A stretch of DNA of 7,519 nt from Brevundimonas sp. (GTDB lineage: Bacteria; Pseudomonadota; Alphaproteobacteria; Caulobacterales; Caulobacteraceae), in NCBI RefSeq assembly GCF_031082345.1, contig NZ_JAVHLH010000138.1, positions 1 through 7,519 of the forward strand. The letters are read 5' to 3'. Position numbers and translations under genes: made by a program. How positions within the stretch are numbered: the stretch's first letter is position 1; each line of letters starts with the position of its first letter. The notes beneath the pieces are model-generated. The model searched no databases and was not told where the DNA came from. It saw only the letters and a list, made by a program, of their open reading frames with translations. Positions 1 through 5,457 of the stretch are shown here, piece after piece.

Positions 1-857
1 CTCGAACTGATCCCCACCGCCGAAATGGTCGACGTGGGGATCAGTTCGTCGTGAGCGTCGTGCAGCATCGACGGCTCGGTCCAGACGCCGGTGCGCTCGT
101 CGATGGCCTGGAAGGCGACGTCGCCGACGCCGATGGCGATCAGATAGGGCGGCACCGGATTGGGCTCGCGGAAACGCCAGGCGGTGCGGCCGGGTCCGGC
201 CCGTTCGCCGCTTCCGACGGCCTCGGCGCTCATCACCACCTTGAGGTCGGAGGGCGCGCTGATGCGGGCGTCCCAGGTCTGGCGGATGCCCGGGCTGTCC
301 TGGGTCGGGACCCAGGTGCGGGTCAGGATCGCCTGACCCTGGCTGAACATATAGGGGTCCTCGCCGCCGGCGGTCTGGGCCGGGGTCAGCCACTGCAGGG
401 CGGCGGCGTCGGGCCGGGTGGCGTACCGGATGACGATGCGGCGGCGCTCGCCCGCGGCCAGGGCGGGGAAGCGGATGGTCAGGGGCTGGCCGAGGATGGA
501 ATCGTTCGGGCCGGTCTCGAACTGCAGCGGAGTCCCGCCGGCGTCACGGACGTCCTGGATGTCGAGATTGCGGACGTCGAGGATGATCTCGTTGGCGCCG
601 GGCTCGCCGGTGATGTCCAGCGCGGCGGCGCCCGACAGGGTCTGGGCCTGGAAGTCGGCGGCGAGATCGAGCGAGACGTGATTGACGCGGGCGATCTCGG
701 GCCGGGCGTAGGAATGGATGTCGCGGACGTAGTCGACCGGGGCGGTCGCGGTCACGGGCGCGGCCGGCGCCCCGTAGCCGGACGGGTTCATGGCGGCGCA
801 GCCCCCGAGGGCGGCGGCCAGGGCGAGGGCGGATACGAGGCCGAGCTTGCGGATCAT
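1..857 (-). CDS. M1-family metallopeptidase, leukotriene A4 hydrolase/aminopeptidase type, lipoprotein (N-terminal part only)
   Basis: The frame gives 285 codons and runs off the window before the catalytic HExxH zinc site, so only the N-terminal beta-sheet domain is present. Residues 1-20 form a lipoprotein signal (MIRK, hydrophobic Leu/Ala stretch, lipobox LGGC with Cys20), so the enzyme is probably anchored on the periplasmic side of a membrane. The family assignment rests on VPTQDSPGIRQTWDARIS, PYLIAIGVGDV and GVWTEPSML, which align without gaps with human LTA4H (CQDTPS, PYLIA, LVWSEKE). Members of this family cleave N-terminal residues from peptides; an epoxide hydrolase activity cannot be assumed. 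The ATG at 857 is preceded by AAGGA 8 nt upstream. The gene lies 81 bp downstream of the MFS gene on the same strand. From about position 34 down to 1 the reading no longer fits the family (see the inverted repeat entry), so the true C-terminal continuation is not represented reliably here. Confidence 0.92.
   Translation of the reverse strand, partial: MIRKLGLVSALALAAALGGCAAMNPSGYGAPAAPVTATAPVDYVRDIHSYARPEIARVNHVSLDLAADFQAQTLSGAAALDITGEPGANEIILDVRNLDIQDVRDAGGTPLQFETGPNDSILGQPLTIRFPALAAGERRRIVIRYATRPDAAALQWLTPAQTAGGEDPYMFSQGQAILTRTWVPTQDSPGIRQTWDARISAPSDLKVVMSAEAVGSGERAGPGRTAWRFREPNPVPPYLIAIGVGDVAFQAIDERTGVWTEPSMLHDAHDELIPTSTISAVGISS
3..48. repeat. Perfect 15-bp inverted repeat with 16-bp centre at the window edge
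   Basis: Arm 3-17 (CGAACTGATCCCCAC) is the exact reverse complement of arm 34-48, with 18-33 between them. It lies inside the peptidase coding region and has no T-tract, so it is not a terminator. Read on the minus strand (the gene's strand) it gives ELIPT followed by STISAVGISS, which does not fit the M1 family. Read on the plus strand from position 1 it gives ELIPTAEMVDV, which aligns with human LTA4H EFSETESMLKI. The segment at about 1-33 therefore looks like a back-copied inverse of the true gene sequence. Bases 1-2 do not match the fold-back prediction, so either the repeat ends there or those bases are errors. Confidence 0.85.
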
Positions 858-876
858 CGGGGGCGTCCTTGTGCGA

Positions 877-891
877 TTGTCCGCGGGACAA
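877..891. promoter_or_regulatory. Short palindrome upstream of the M1 peptidase gene
   Basis: TTGTCC-GCG-GGACAA is a perfect 6-bp inverted repeat with a 3-base centre, ending 20 bases before the peptidase start codon and just upstream of its ribosome binding site. It lies in the 81-bp gap after the MFS stop. It could be an operator or a small 5'-UTR hairpin. I do not recognise a specific regulator half-site, and a 6-bp arm in GC-rich DNA can occur by chance. Confidence 0.3.
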
Positions 892-938
892 CGCCTCGAC
901 CGGACGGAAAGATCAACCCCCCGGGCCGCGCCGCCGGG

Positions 939-2192
939 TCAGCCGCCGGTCGGCGCGGGGGCCAGATGACGGGCCTTGAACAGGCGGCCGCGCTCGGCGA
1001 TCAGCACGAAGACAAGGGCGGTGAGGCCCATTGTCGCCATGCCCAGGGCCATAGGCGCGACCGAGCCGTCGAACTGCTGGCCGATCAGGAAGCCGAGGGT
1101 CGAGCCAATGGTGGTCGAGATGAAGCCCTGGGCCGAGGAGGCGGTGCCGGCGATATGGCCCATCGGCTCCATGGCCATCGAGCCGAAATTGCCGGCGATC
1201 AGGCCGAAGCAGAACATGGTCAGCCCCTGCAGGACGGCGAAGGTCCAGATGGTCTCGTATCCGGCGAGGGTCACGGCCGAGTGGATCGCGGCCATGACGA
1301 TGAAGCCGAGCAGGGCCGTGTGCGAGATCAGGCGCGATCCCAGCCGCTCGACCAGCCGGGCGTTGAGCAGGGAGGCGACGGCGATGCCGCCGGCGACCAT
1401 GGCGAAGACGGTGGTGAACAGCTCCGGCGCCTTGAACACGTCGAAGAAGATCTGCTGGCTGGAGTTGATGAAGCCGAACAGGGCGCCGGTGATGCAGGTC
1501 ATGGCCAGGGTATAGCCGATGGCCTGGCGGTTTGTGACGGCCTCGCGGAAGGCACCGGCGATCCGGCCGACCCGGATCGGCATGCGGTCTTCGGGGTGCA
1601 GGGTCTCGGGCAGGCGGATCGCGGCCCACAGCATGAAGACGCCGCCGGCGAGGGCGAGGACTCCGAAGATCCACGGCCACGGGGCCACGGTCAGGACCAG
1701 CTGGCCCAGCGTCGGGGCGAGGATCGGGACTCCGAGGAAGACCAGGAAGCTGAGCGACATGACCCGGGCCATGGTCCGGCCGCTGTAGCGGTCGCGCACG
1801 ATCGACACCGCCAGCACCCTGAGCGAGGCGGCGCCGAGGCCGGTGCCGACGCGGGCGGCGATCAGCAGGTCGAAGCTGGGGGCGAAGGCGGCGAGGACGC
1901 TGAACAGCACATAGAGCGACAGGCCGACCATCAGCACCGGCTTGCGGCCGAAGCGGTCGGCCAGCGGGCCGTAGATGATCTGGGCCGAGCCGAAGCCGAG
2001 CAGATAGGCGGTGATGACCCACTGGCGGCCGTTCTCCTCGACCACGCCGAGGGCGTCGCCGATGGCCGGCAGGGCGGGCAGCATGGCGTCGATGGCGAGG
2101 GCGTTGAGCGCCATCATCATGGCGATCAGGGCCACGAACTCGGGAAAGCCGGGTCCCTTTCGGGCGGAGGGGACGGCGTCGGCGGAGGTCAT
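939..2192 (-). CDS. Bcr/CflA-family MFS drug exporter
   Basis: This 417 aa protein has about 12 hydrophobic segments and is predicted to be an inner-membrane proton-coupled exporter. The MFS motif A is clear at residues 75-84 (GPLADRFGRK), followed by the Arg-Gly motif in TM4 (RVGTGLGAA, 114-122, then IVRDRY, 131-136). The antiporter motif C of TM5 is at 152-164 (FLGVPILAPTLGQ). Near residues 342-356, MEPMGHIAGTASSAQG corresponds to the late-TM signature typical of the Bcr/CflA subfamily, and the length is normal for it. The ATG at 2192 is chosen because the residues upstream in the open frame are low-complexity Arg/Pro and overlap arsC antisense; the Shine-Dalgarno sequence is weak. The gene is divergent from arsC with 114 bp between the start codons. 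The substrate cannot be read from sequence. It is not an ArsB or Acr3 arsenite pump, so a role in arsenic resistance would be speculation. Confidence 0.94.
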   Translation of the reverse strand: MTSADAVPSARKGPGFPEFVALIAMMMALNALAIDAMLPALPAIGDALGVVEENGRQWVITAYLLGFGSAQIIYGPLADRFGRKPVLMVGLSLYVLFSVLAAFAPSFDLLIAARVGTGLGAASLRVLAVSIVRDRYSGRTMARVMSLSFLVFLGVPILAPTLGQLVLTVAPWPWIFGVLALAGGVFMLWAAIRLPETLHPEDRMPIRVGRIAGAFREAVTNRQAIGYTLAMTCITGALFGFINSSQQIFFDVFKAPELFTTVFAMVAGGIAVASLLNARLVERLGSRLISHTALLGFIVMAAIHSAVTLAGYETIWTFAVLQGLTMFCFGLIAGNFGSMAMEPMGHIAGTASSAQGFISTTIGSTLGFLIGQQFDGSVAPMALGMATMGLTALVFVLIAERGRLFKARHLAPAPTGG

Positions 2193-2239
2193 CGAGGCCA
2201 GATGCGGACGCCAGCGGCGCCGCGCAAGCGCCGGGGCTT

Positions 2240-2263
2240 GAAATAGCGGCGGCGAAACGTGAA
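2240..2263 (-). promoter_or_regulatory. Possible housekeeping (sigma-70-like) promoter for the MFS gene
   Basis: On the minus strand TTCACG (2263-2258) is followed after 10 bases by GCTATTTC (2247-2240). This resembles the Caulobacter housekeeping consensus TTGACGS-N10-14-GCTANAWC, with one mismatch in the -10-like box. It lies about 48 bases upstream of the MFS ATG at 2192, in the divergent arsC/MFS spacer, and so also supports that start. A 6-bp inverted repeat (2215-2220 with 2228-2233) sits between this site and the start codon. No equally good promoter is visible for arsC, although TTGAAA at 2238-2243 is a possible -35. Confidence 0.35.
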
Positions 2264-2306
2264 GTGAGCGGCGCGGGGCGGATGGGTCCCGGCAGAGGAC
2301 CGATCC

Positions 2307-2714
2307 ATGACCGACTTCCCCGTCACCGTGTTCCACAACCCGGCCTGCGGCACCTCGCGCAATGTGGTGGCCATGGTCGAGGCGGCCGGCTACCGGCCCG
2401 AGGTGGTCGAATATCTGAAGGCCGGCTGGGGCGCGGACCAGCTGCGCGCGCTGTTCGACCGGGCCGGGCTGACGCCGCGCCAGGCGCTGCGGGAGAAGGG
2501 GTCGCCGGCGGCCGAGCTGGGCCTGCTGGAGGCCGGGGTCGAGGACGACGCCATTCTGGCCGCCATGGTCGAGCACCCGATCCTGGTCAATCGCCCGATC
2601 GTGACGACGCCGAAGGGCGCGGCCCTGTGCCGGCCTTCGGAGGCGGTCTACGACCTGCTGGACCGGACCCCGGACGGCTTCGTCAAGGAAGACGGGGAGC
2701 CGGTGAAGCGCTGA
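2307..2714 (+). CDS. arsC: Arsenate reductase, glutaredoxin-dependent ArsC type
   Basis: This 135 aa cytoplasmic protein is predicted to reduce arsenate to arsenite using glutathione/glutaredoxin. The N-terminal active-site loop HNPACGTSRN places the catalytic Cys at residue 14. The three arginines that bind the oxyanion in plasmid R773 ArsC (Arg60, 94, 107) are matched with a constant +2 offset: Arg62 in LREKG, Arg96 in HPILVNRPIV and Arg109 in LCRPSE. This separates it from the related Spx/YffB proteins, which lack the full set. Its length is normal, slightly shorter than R773 ArsC (141 aa), and the last about 15 residues are charged and not conserved. The ATG at 2307 has AGAGGA 7 nt upstream. 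It is the only plus-strand gene in the window and stands alone: no arsR, arsB, acr3 or arsH lies beside it. The next gene is convergent, with 25 bp between the stops. Confidence 0.95.
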   Translation: MTDFPVTVFHNPACGTSRNVVAMVEAAGYRPEVVEYLKAGWGADQLRALFDRAGLTPRQALREKGSPAAELGLLEAGVEDDAILAAMVEHPILVNRPIVTTPKGAALCRPSEAVYDLLDRTPDGFVKEDGEPVKR

Positions 2715-2739
2715 TCGCCGACCGCCCCGGAAGAGTCCG

Positions 2740-3147
2740 TCACCCGAAAACGACTGGCGCGCCGGCCTCGTCATAGGCGGCGAAGCGGCCGAAGCCGCCG
2801 TCGCGAACCGCCTCGACCATGATCTGCAAGGCCTGGTCGATCTCGGCCTGTTGCGGGGGCTGTCCGTTCCGGCCGGACAGGCCGGCGGCGAACACCATCT
2901 TCCAGGGCGGACCGGCGCGGCGGGCTTCGTCCGCCAGGGCCGCGAAATCGGGCAGGTCCTGCGGCGCCTTGTCCACGCACATCAGCGGCGCGAGGGCGCC
3001 GCCTTCGCCGCGCTGGAACCGTTCGCGCTGGGCGGGGGTGGCGTCGTCGGGCAGCTCGACGGCCGCGAAGACGAACAGGAGCCGGTTCGGTTCGGGCTGG
3101 TCGAGCGCGGCGGCGACGAGTTGCTGGAAGTGCGAGGTCTGGGTCAT
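2740..3147 (-). CDS. Conserved protein of unknown function (135 aa)
   Basis: This is a soluble protein with no signal peptide or membrane segment. It opens with a helix (SHFQQLVAAALDQPEPNR) and a hydrophobic strand (LLFVFAAVELP), followed by the motif ATPAQRERFQRGEGGAL, then LMCVDKAPQDL with a single Cys. Later come WKMVFAAGLSGRNG and a C-terminal helix (ALQIMVEAVRDG). I recall similar short proteins being labelled 'ribonucleotide reductase subunit alpha' in databases. That name is not supported here: the protein is far too short and has none of the catalytic cysteines or nucleotide-binding regions of class I or II ribonucleotide reductases. The ATG at 3147 lacks a strong Shine-Dalgarno. It is convergent with arsC and follows the nar-operon tail after a 78-bp gap with a possible terminator, so it is probably its own transcription unit. 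Confidence 0.83.
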   Translation of the reverse strand: MTQTSHFQQLVAAALDQPEPNRLLFVFAAVELPDDATPAQRERFQRGEGGALAPLMCVDKAPQDLPDFAALADEARRAGPPWKMVFAAGLSGRNGQPPQQAEIDQALQIMVEAVRDGGFGRFAAYDEAGAPVVFG

Positions 3148-3168
3148 CGGCCGCAGGGTGACGCAAAT

Positions 3169-3191
3169 CGGGGGCGCCGTCTCGCGCCCGA
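3169..3191 (-). terminator. Weak candidate terminator at the end of the nar operon
   Basis: GGGCGC (3172-3177) and GCGCCC (3184-3189) form a 6-bp GC stem with a 6-base loop, extendable by two pairs across a bulge. On the minus strand it is followed by ATTTG, only a short T-run. It lies in the 78-bp gap between the stop of the 71 aa membrane protein gene (3226) and the start of the 135 aa gene (3147), where the nar transcript would be expected to end. On the plus strand the stem is followed by GAGGGGTTTTT, but no plus-strand gene ends nearby. Confidence 0.3.
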
Positions 3192-3225
3192 GGGGTTTTT
3201 CACAGGCGGCCGCGGGACAGGGGGC

Positions 3226-3441
3226 TCAGGCGAAGATCAGGAACAGGGTGATCGCCACCAGCACCACGACGGCCACGGCCCAGATCACCGGCCAGACGGC
3301 CGGGCCCTGTTTGGTGACGGAGATGGTGTCCAGCGGGGTGCTGCCGTGCTGGTCCTCCGCGTAGTGGGCGTCATGGCCCTTCTTCAGGTCCGGGTTCAGG
3401 CCTTCCGGTTCGGAGTCCTTCGGGGGCGAGGGATCGGTCAT
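3226..3441 (-). CDS. Small single-pass membrane protein at the nar operon tail (71 aa, unknown function)
   Basis: The protein has a charged, probably disordered N-terminal half (residues 1-45, rich in Asp, Glu, Lys, Pro and His, including LKKGHDAHYAEDQHG). One strong C-terminal transmembrane helix follows at about residues 49-71, and the chain ends directly after it (LFLIFA). There is no cleavable signal, so it is probably tail-anchored with the N-terminus in the cytoplasm. The ATG at 3441 overlaps the TGA of the upstream gene (ATGA), and a strong GGAGGA lies 6 nt upstream, so translation is coupled and the start is well supported. No heme or metal motif is visible, although three His lie in the soluble part (H23, H26, H32). 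Co-expression with narHJI suggests a link to nitrate respiration or Nar assembly, but this rests on context only. Confidence 0.8.
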   Translation of the reverse strand: MTDPSPPKDSEPEGLNPDLKKGHDAHYAEDQHGSTPLDTISVTKQGPAVWPVIWAVAVVVLVAITLFLIFA

Positions 3442-3746
3442 CGGGCTTCCTCCAGCCGTTCGGCGCGCGACGTCGCGAGGCGCCAGCGCACCATTTCTTC
3501 GAGGCAGACCAGACCCGGATCGGCGGCGGCGTGCAACCGGCCGGTCAGGCGCGTCCAGGCCTGGAAGTCGGCGTCGCGATCGAAGGCGGCGACGGCGCTG
3601 CGGGCGAAACGCGCGGGCGTCTCGCCTTCCGCCTCGGCCGCCGCGCGGACCTGGTCCGCCAGCTCGGGCGAGGCCGTCTCGAGCCAGCGTTCGAAGGCGG
3701 GCGTCGCCGCCCGGGCACCGGCCAGAATGTCTCCGAGCGTCAGCAT
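3438..3746 (-). CDS. Unrecognised helical protein in the nar operon (102 aa; 105 aa if GTG start used)
   Basis: I do not recognise this family. The sequence is predicted to be almost all helical and soluble, starting MLTLGDILAG. It contains FERWLETASPELADQVRAAA, then ARFARSAVAAFDRDADF, a Trp-centred FQAWTRLTGRL segment and LVCLEEMVRWRLA with the only Cys, and ends in a charged tail. No signal peptide or membrane segment is seen. The ATG at 3746 gives a 7-nt overlap with the stop of the isomerase gene. An in-frame GTG at 3755 has an AGAGA 5 nt upstream and would add three residues; I cannot decide between them. Its stop overlaps the start of the 71 aa membrane protein gene. Its codon use matches its neighbours and both flanking overlaps are coupling-type, which supports a real gene. 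An accessory role in Nar maturation is possible by position only. Confidence 0.75.
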   Translation of the reverse strand: MLTLGDILAGARAATPAFERWLETASPELADQVRAAAEAEGETPARFARSAVAAFDRDADFQAWTRLTGRLHAAADPGLVCLEEMVRWRLATSRAERLEEAR

Positions 3747-4663
3747 GAGGCGCACGGGGTCTCTGTGGGCGCGGCCAACTCGACCCCCTCGATCTTCGCC
3801 GCGGCGGCGAGGCCGGCGACGTAGTTTCCTGCCGCGACGGCCCAGGCGCGGGCCTCCAGGGTGTCGCGGATGCGGTCGGCGACCACTTCATAAGGCAGGT
3901 CCCGGCCCGCGATGCGCCGCTCCAGGCGCAGCAGGTGCCAGCCGAAGCGGGAGCGGACCGGCTCGGTGCGGTTGGTCCCCTCGGGCGTGTCCTCCAGCGC
4001 CGCCTGCACCGGGGGCGCCAGTTCGCCGCGGCGGACCTGGCCCAGCGAGCCGTCCTGCTGGGCCGAGGGACAGGTCGACCGGGCGCGTGCGGCCTGGACG
4101 AAGGCGGGGCGGCTCTGGCCGATCTCGGCCGCCAGTCGCCGCGCCTGGGCCTCGGCCGCCGCCCAGCCGGCGGGATCGTCCGTTTCCGGCTCGATCAGGA
4201 TGTGGGCGGCCTCGAACAGTTCGGGCGTGTGGAAGCGGTCGCGCTGGCCCTCGAAATAGCGCCGGCATTCGGACTCGTCCGGTTCGGCCGGGGCCAGCTC
4301 GCGGTCGAGCAGGCTGCGCACCAGCGCTTCCTCCGGCGCTTCCTGAGCGTCGTCGTCTGGATCGGCCGTCACGCCGAGCTGGCGCGCCCGCCGCAGCAGC
4401 AGTTCGCGCACGACCAGCGCCCGGGCGGCGGCGGTCCAGGCCTCGACCGGATCGGTGGCGGGGTGGTGCTGCAGCTCGCGCGCGATGGCCTCGGCCTCGA
4501 TCTCCACGCCGTCGACGAAGACGTCCGGAAAGCTCGGAGCGGGCGGGCGCGGTGGCGCGCTGCAGGCGCTTTTCGCCTTGGGCGCGGGCGGAGCCGCGGG
4601 CGCCGGCGGCCGCGGTCGGGAACCGGAGGATCGGGTCAGGACGAAGCGGGGGGCGTCGGTCAC
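3740..4663 (-). CDS. Parvulin-type (PpiC/NifM-like) peptidyl-prolyl isomerase of the nar operon
   Basis: This 307 aa protein is predicted to catalyse prolyl cis-trans isomerisation. Residues about 12-45 are a Pro/Ala-rich, low-complexity stretch. Residues 46-140 are a helical region of the SurA/NifM-like N-terminal type (VDGVEIEAEAIARELQ, ALVVRELLLRRARQLG). The parvulin domain covers about 146-250, with AAHILIEP, the DGSLGQVRRGEL segment and the closing SRFGWHLLRLERR. A C-terminal helix follows, and the chain ends in CASC (Cys304, Cys307). No signal peptide is present, so unlike SurA it should act in the cytoplasm, where NarGH is assembled. Start GTG at 4663 overlaps the narI TGA (GTGA) with GGAGAG 6 nt upstream; no in-frame ATG fits. 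A PpiC-type gene directly after narI is also found in Pseudomonas aeruginosa, where moaA follows; here an unknown gene follows instead. A role in Nar folding is inferred. Confidence 0.92.
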   Translation of the reverse strand: MTDAPRFVLTRSSGSRPRPPAPAAPPAPKAKSACSAPPRPPAPSFPDVFVDGVEIEAEAIARELQHHPATDPVEAWTAAARALVVRELLLRRARQLGVTADPDDDAQEAPEEALVRSLLDRELAPAEPDESECRRYFEGQRDRFHTPELFEAAHILIEPETDDPAGWAAAEAQARRLAAEIGQSRPAFVQAARARSTCPSAQQDGSLGQVRRGELAPPVQAALEDTPEGTNRTEPVRSRFGWHLLRLERRIAGRDLPYEVVADRIRDTLEARAWAVAAGNYVAGLAAAAKIEGVELAAPTETPCASC

Positions 4664-5448
4664 TGGGCGCTCTCCGCCTCGCCGCGGGTGACAGCGGGTC
4701 CCCCGAAGGTCGGCGCCGATCCGGGCGGTCCGGCGGTTGGGGTCGTGGACGGCCGCCGCGCCGCGCCGCGCGAACGGACCAGCTGGTAGCCCGGCCGGAT
4801 CAGGAAGAAGAGCGGAATGCTCCACACATGGACCAGACGGGTGAAGGGCGTGATCAGGAAGATCGTCAGGCCCAGCACGATGTGCAGCTTGTAGACCCAG
4901 TAGGCGTTGATGATCAGGTCGGCGGCGGCGGGGTTGAAGGTCAGCAGGCCGTTGGCCCAGCCCATGAACAGCACCATCTCGGACCCGTCGAGGTGCTTCA
5001 TCGTCCACCAGGTGGTGGCCAGGCCCAGCGCCAGCTGAAGCCACAGCAGCAGCAGCACCAGGATGTCCATCTTCGACGAGCTGCGCCGGATGCGGGCGTC
5101 GAACAGCCGCCGGTGCAGCAGCAGCGACGCGCCGATGAAGGCGGCGACGCCGGCGATGCCGCCGACCACCAGGGCCGTCATCTGCTTGAACCCGTGGCCG
5201 ACGCCGAAATAGTCGAACACCCCGATCGGCGTCAGCAGGCCGACGAAATGCCCGCCCAGCAGGGCGAGGATGCCGAGGTGGAACAGGTTGGAGCCGATCA
5301 GCATCTGCTTGCGACGCAGGAACTGGCTGGACTGCGAGCGCCACGAGTATTGCGCCTTGTCGAAGCGAAGGATGCTGCCGAGGATCAGCACGATCACCGC
5401 CACATAGGGATACCAGCCGAAGGCCAGTTGGTTCAGAACCCCTTGCAT
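4660..5448 (-). CDS. narI: Respiratory nitrate reductase gamma subunit (cytochrome b, quinol oxidase)
   Basis: This 262 aa inner-membrane protein oxidises quinol and passes electrons through two b hemes to NarH. Five transmembrane segments are visible. The four heme-ligating histidines match E. coli NarI in position and spacing: His57 and His67 (E. coli 56 and 66) and His189 and His207 (E. coli 187 and 205). The N-terminal FGWYPYV and the WWTMKHLDGSEMVLFMGWANGL segment are typical of the family. The E. coli protein is 225 aa; this one carries about 35 additional C-terminal residues rich in Pro, Thr, Gly and Ala after RPGYQLVRSRG. The ATG at 5448 has a perfect AGGAGG (5459-5454) overlapping the narJ stop codon, 5 nt upstream of the start, and the gap to narJ is 9 nt. 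Its stop overlaps the GTG of the isomerase gene. Confidence 0.98.
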   Translation of the reverse strand: MQGVLNQLAFGWYPYVAVIVLILGSILRFDKAQYSWRSQSSQFLRRKQMLIGSNLFHLGILALLGGHFVGLLTPIGVFDYFGVGHGFKQMTALVVGGIAGVAAFIGASLLLHRRLFDARIRRSSSKMDILVLLLLWLQLALGLATTWWTMKHLDGSEMVLFMGWANGLLTFNPAAADLIINAYWVYKLHIVLGLTIFLITPFTRLVHVWSIPLFFLIRPGYQLVRSRGAARRPSTTPTAGPPGSAPTFGGPAVTRGEAESAQ

Positions 5449-5457
5449 CGCCGCCTC

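Noticed and set aside
3..48. Inverted repeat as a transcription terminator
   Set aside because: It lies inside a coding region, has no T-run on either side, and its 16-base centre encodes the family peptide on the opposite strand.
939..2192. MFS protein as an arsenite pump
   Set aside because: Its motifs are those of Bcr/CflA drug exporters, and ArsB and Acr3 belong to different families.
2215..2233. 6-bp inverted repeat in the arsC/MFS spacer as an ArsR operator
   Set aside because: The arms are pure GC (CGGCGC/GCGCCG), which is expected by chance at this base composition. It does not resemble known ArsR sites, and no arsR is present.
51..2246. 731-codon open frame on the plus strand
   Set aside because: It runs antisense to the M1 peptidase and MFS genes, has Gly/Asp/Arg-rich low-complexity content typical of a GC-rich shadow frame, and shows no recognisable domain.
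939..2774. Longer version of the MFS protein starting at 2774
   Set aside because: The extra N-terminal part is the antisense of arsC and reads as Arg/Pro-rich filler. The MFS fold begins just after the ATG at 2192, and a promoter-like site lies between.
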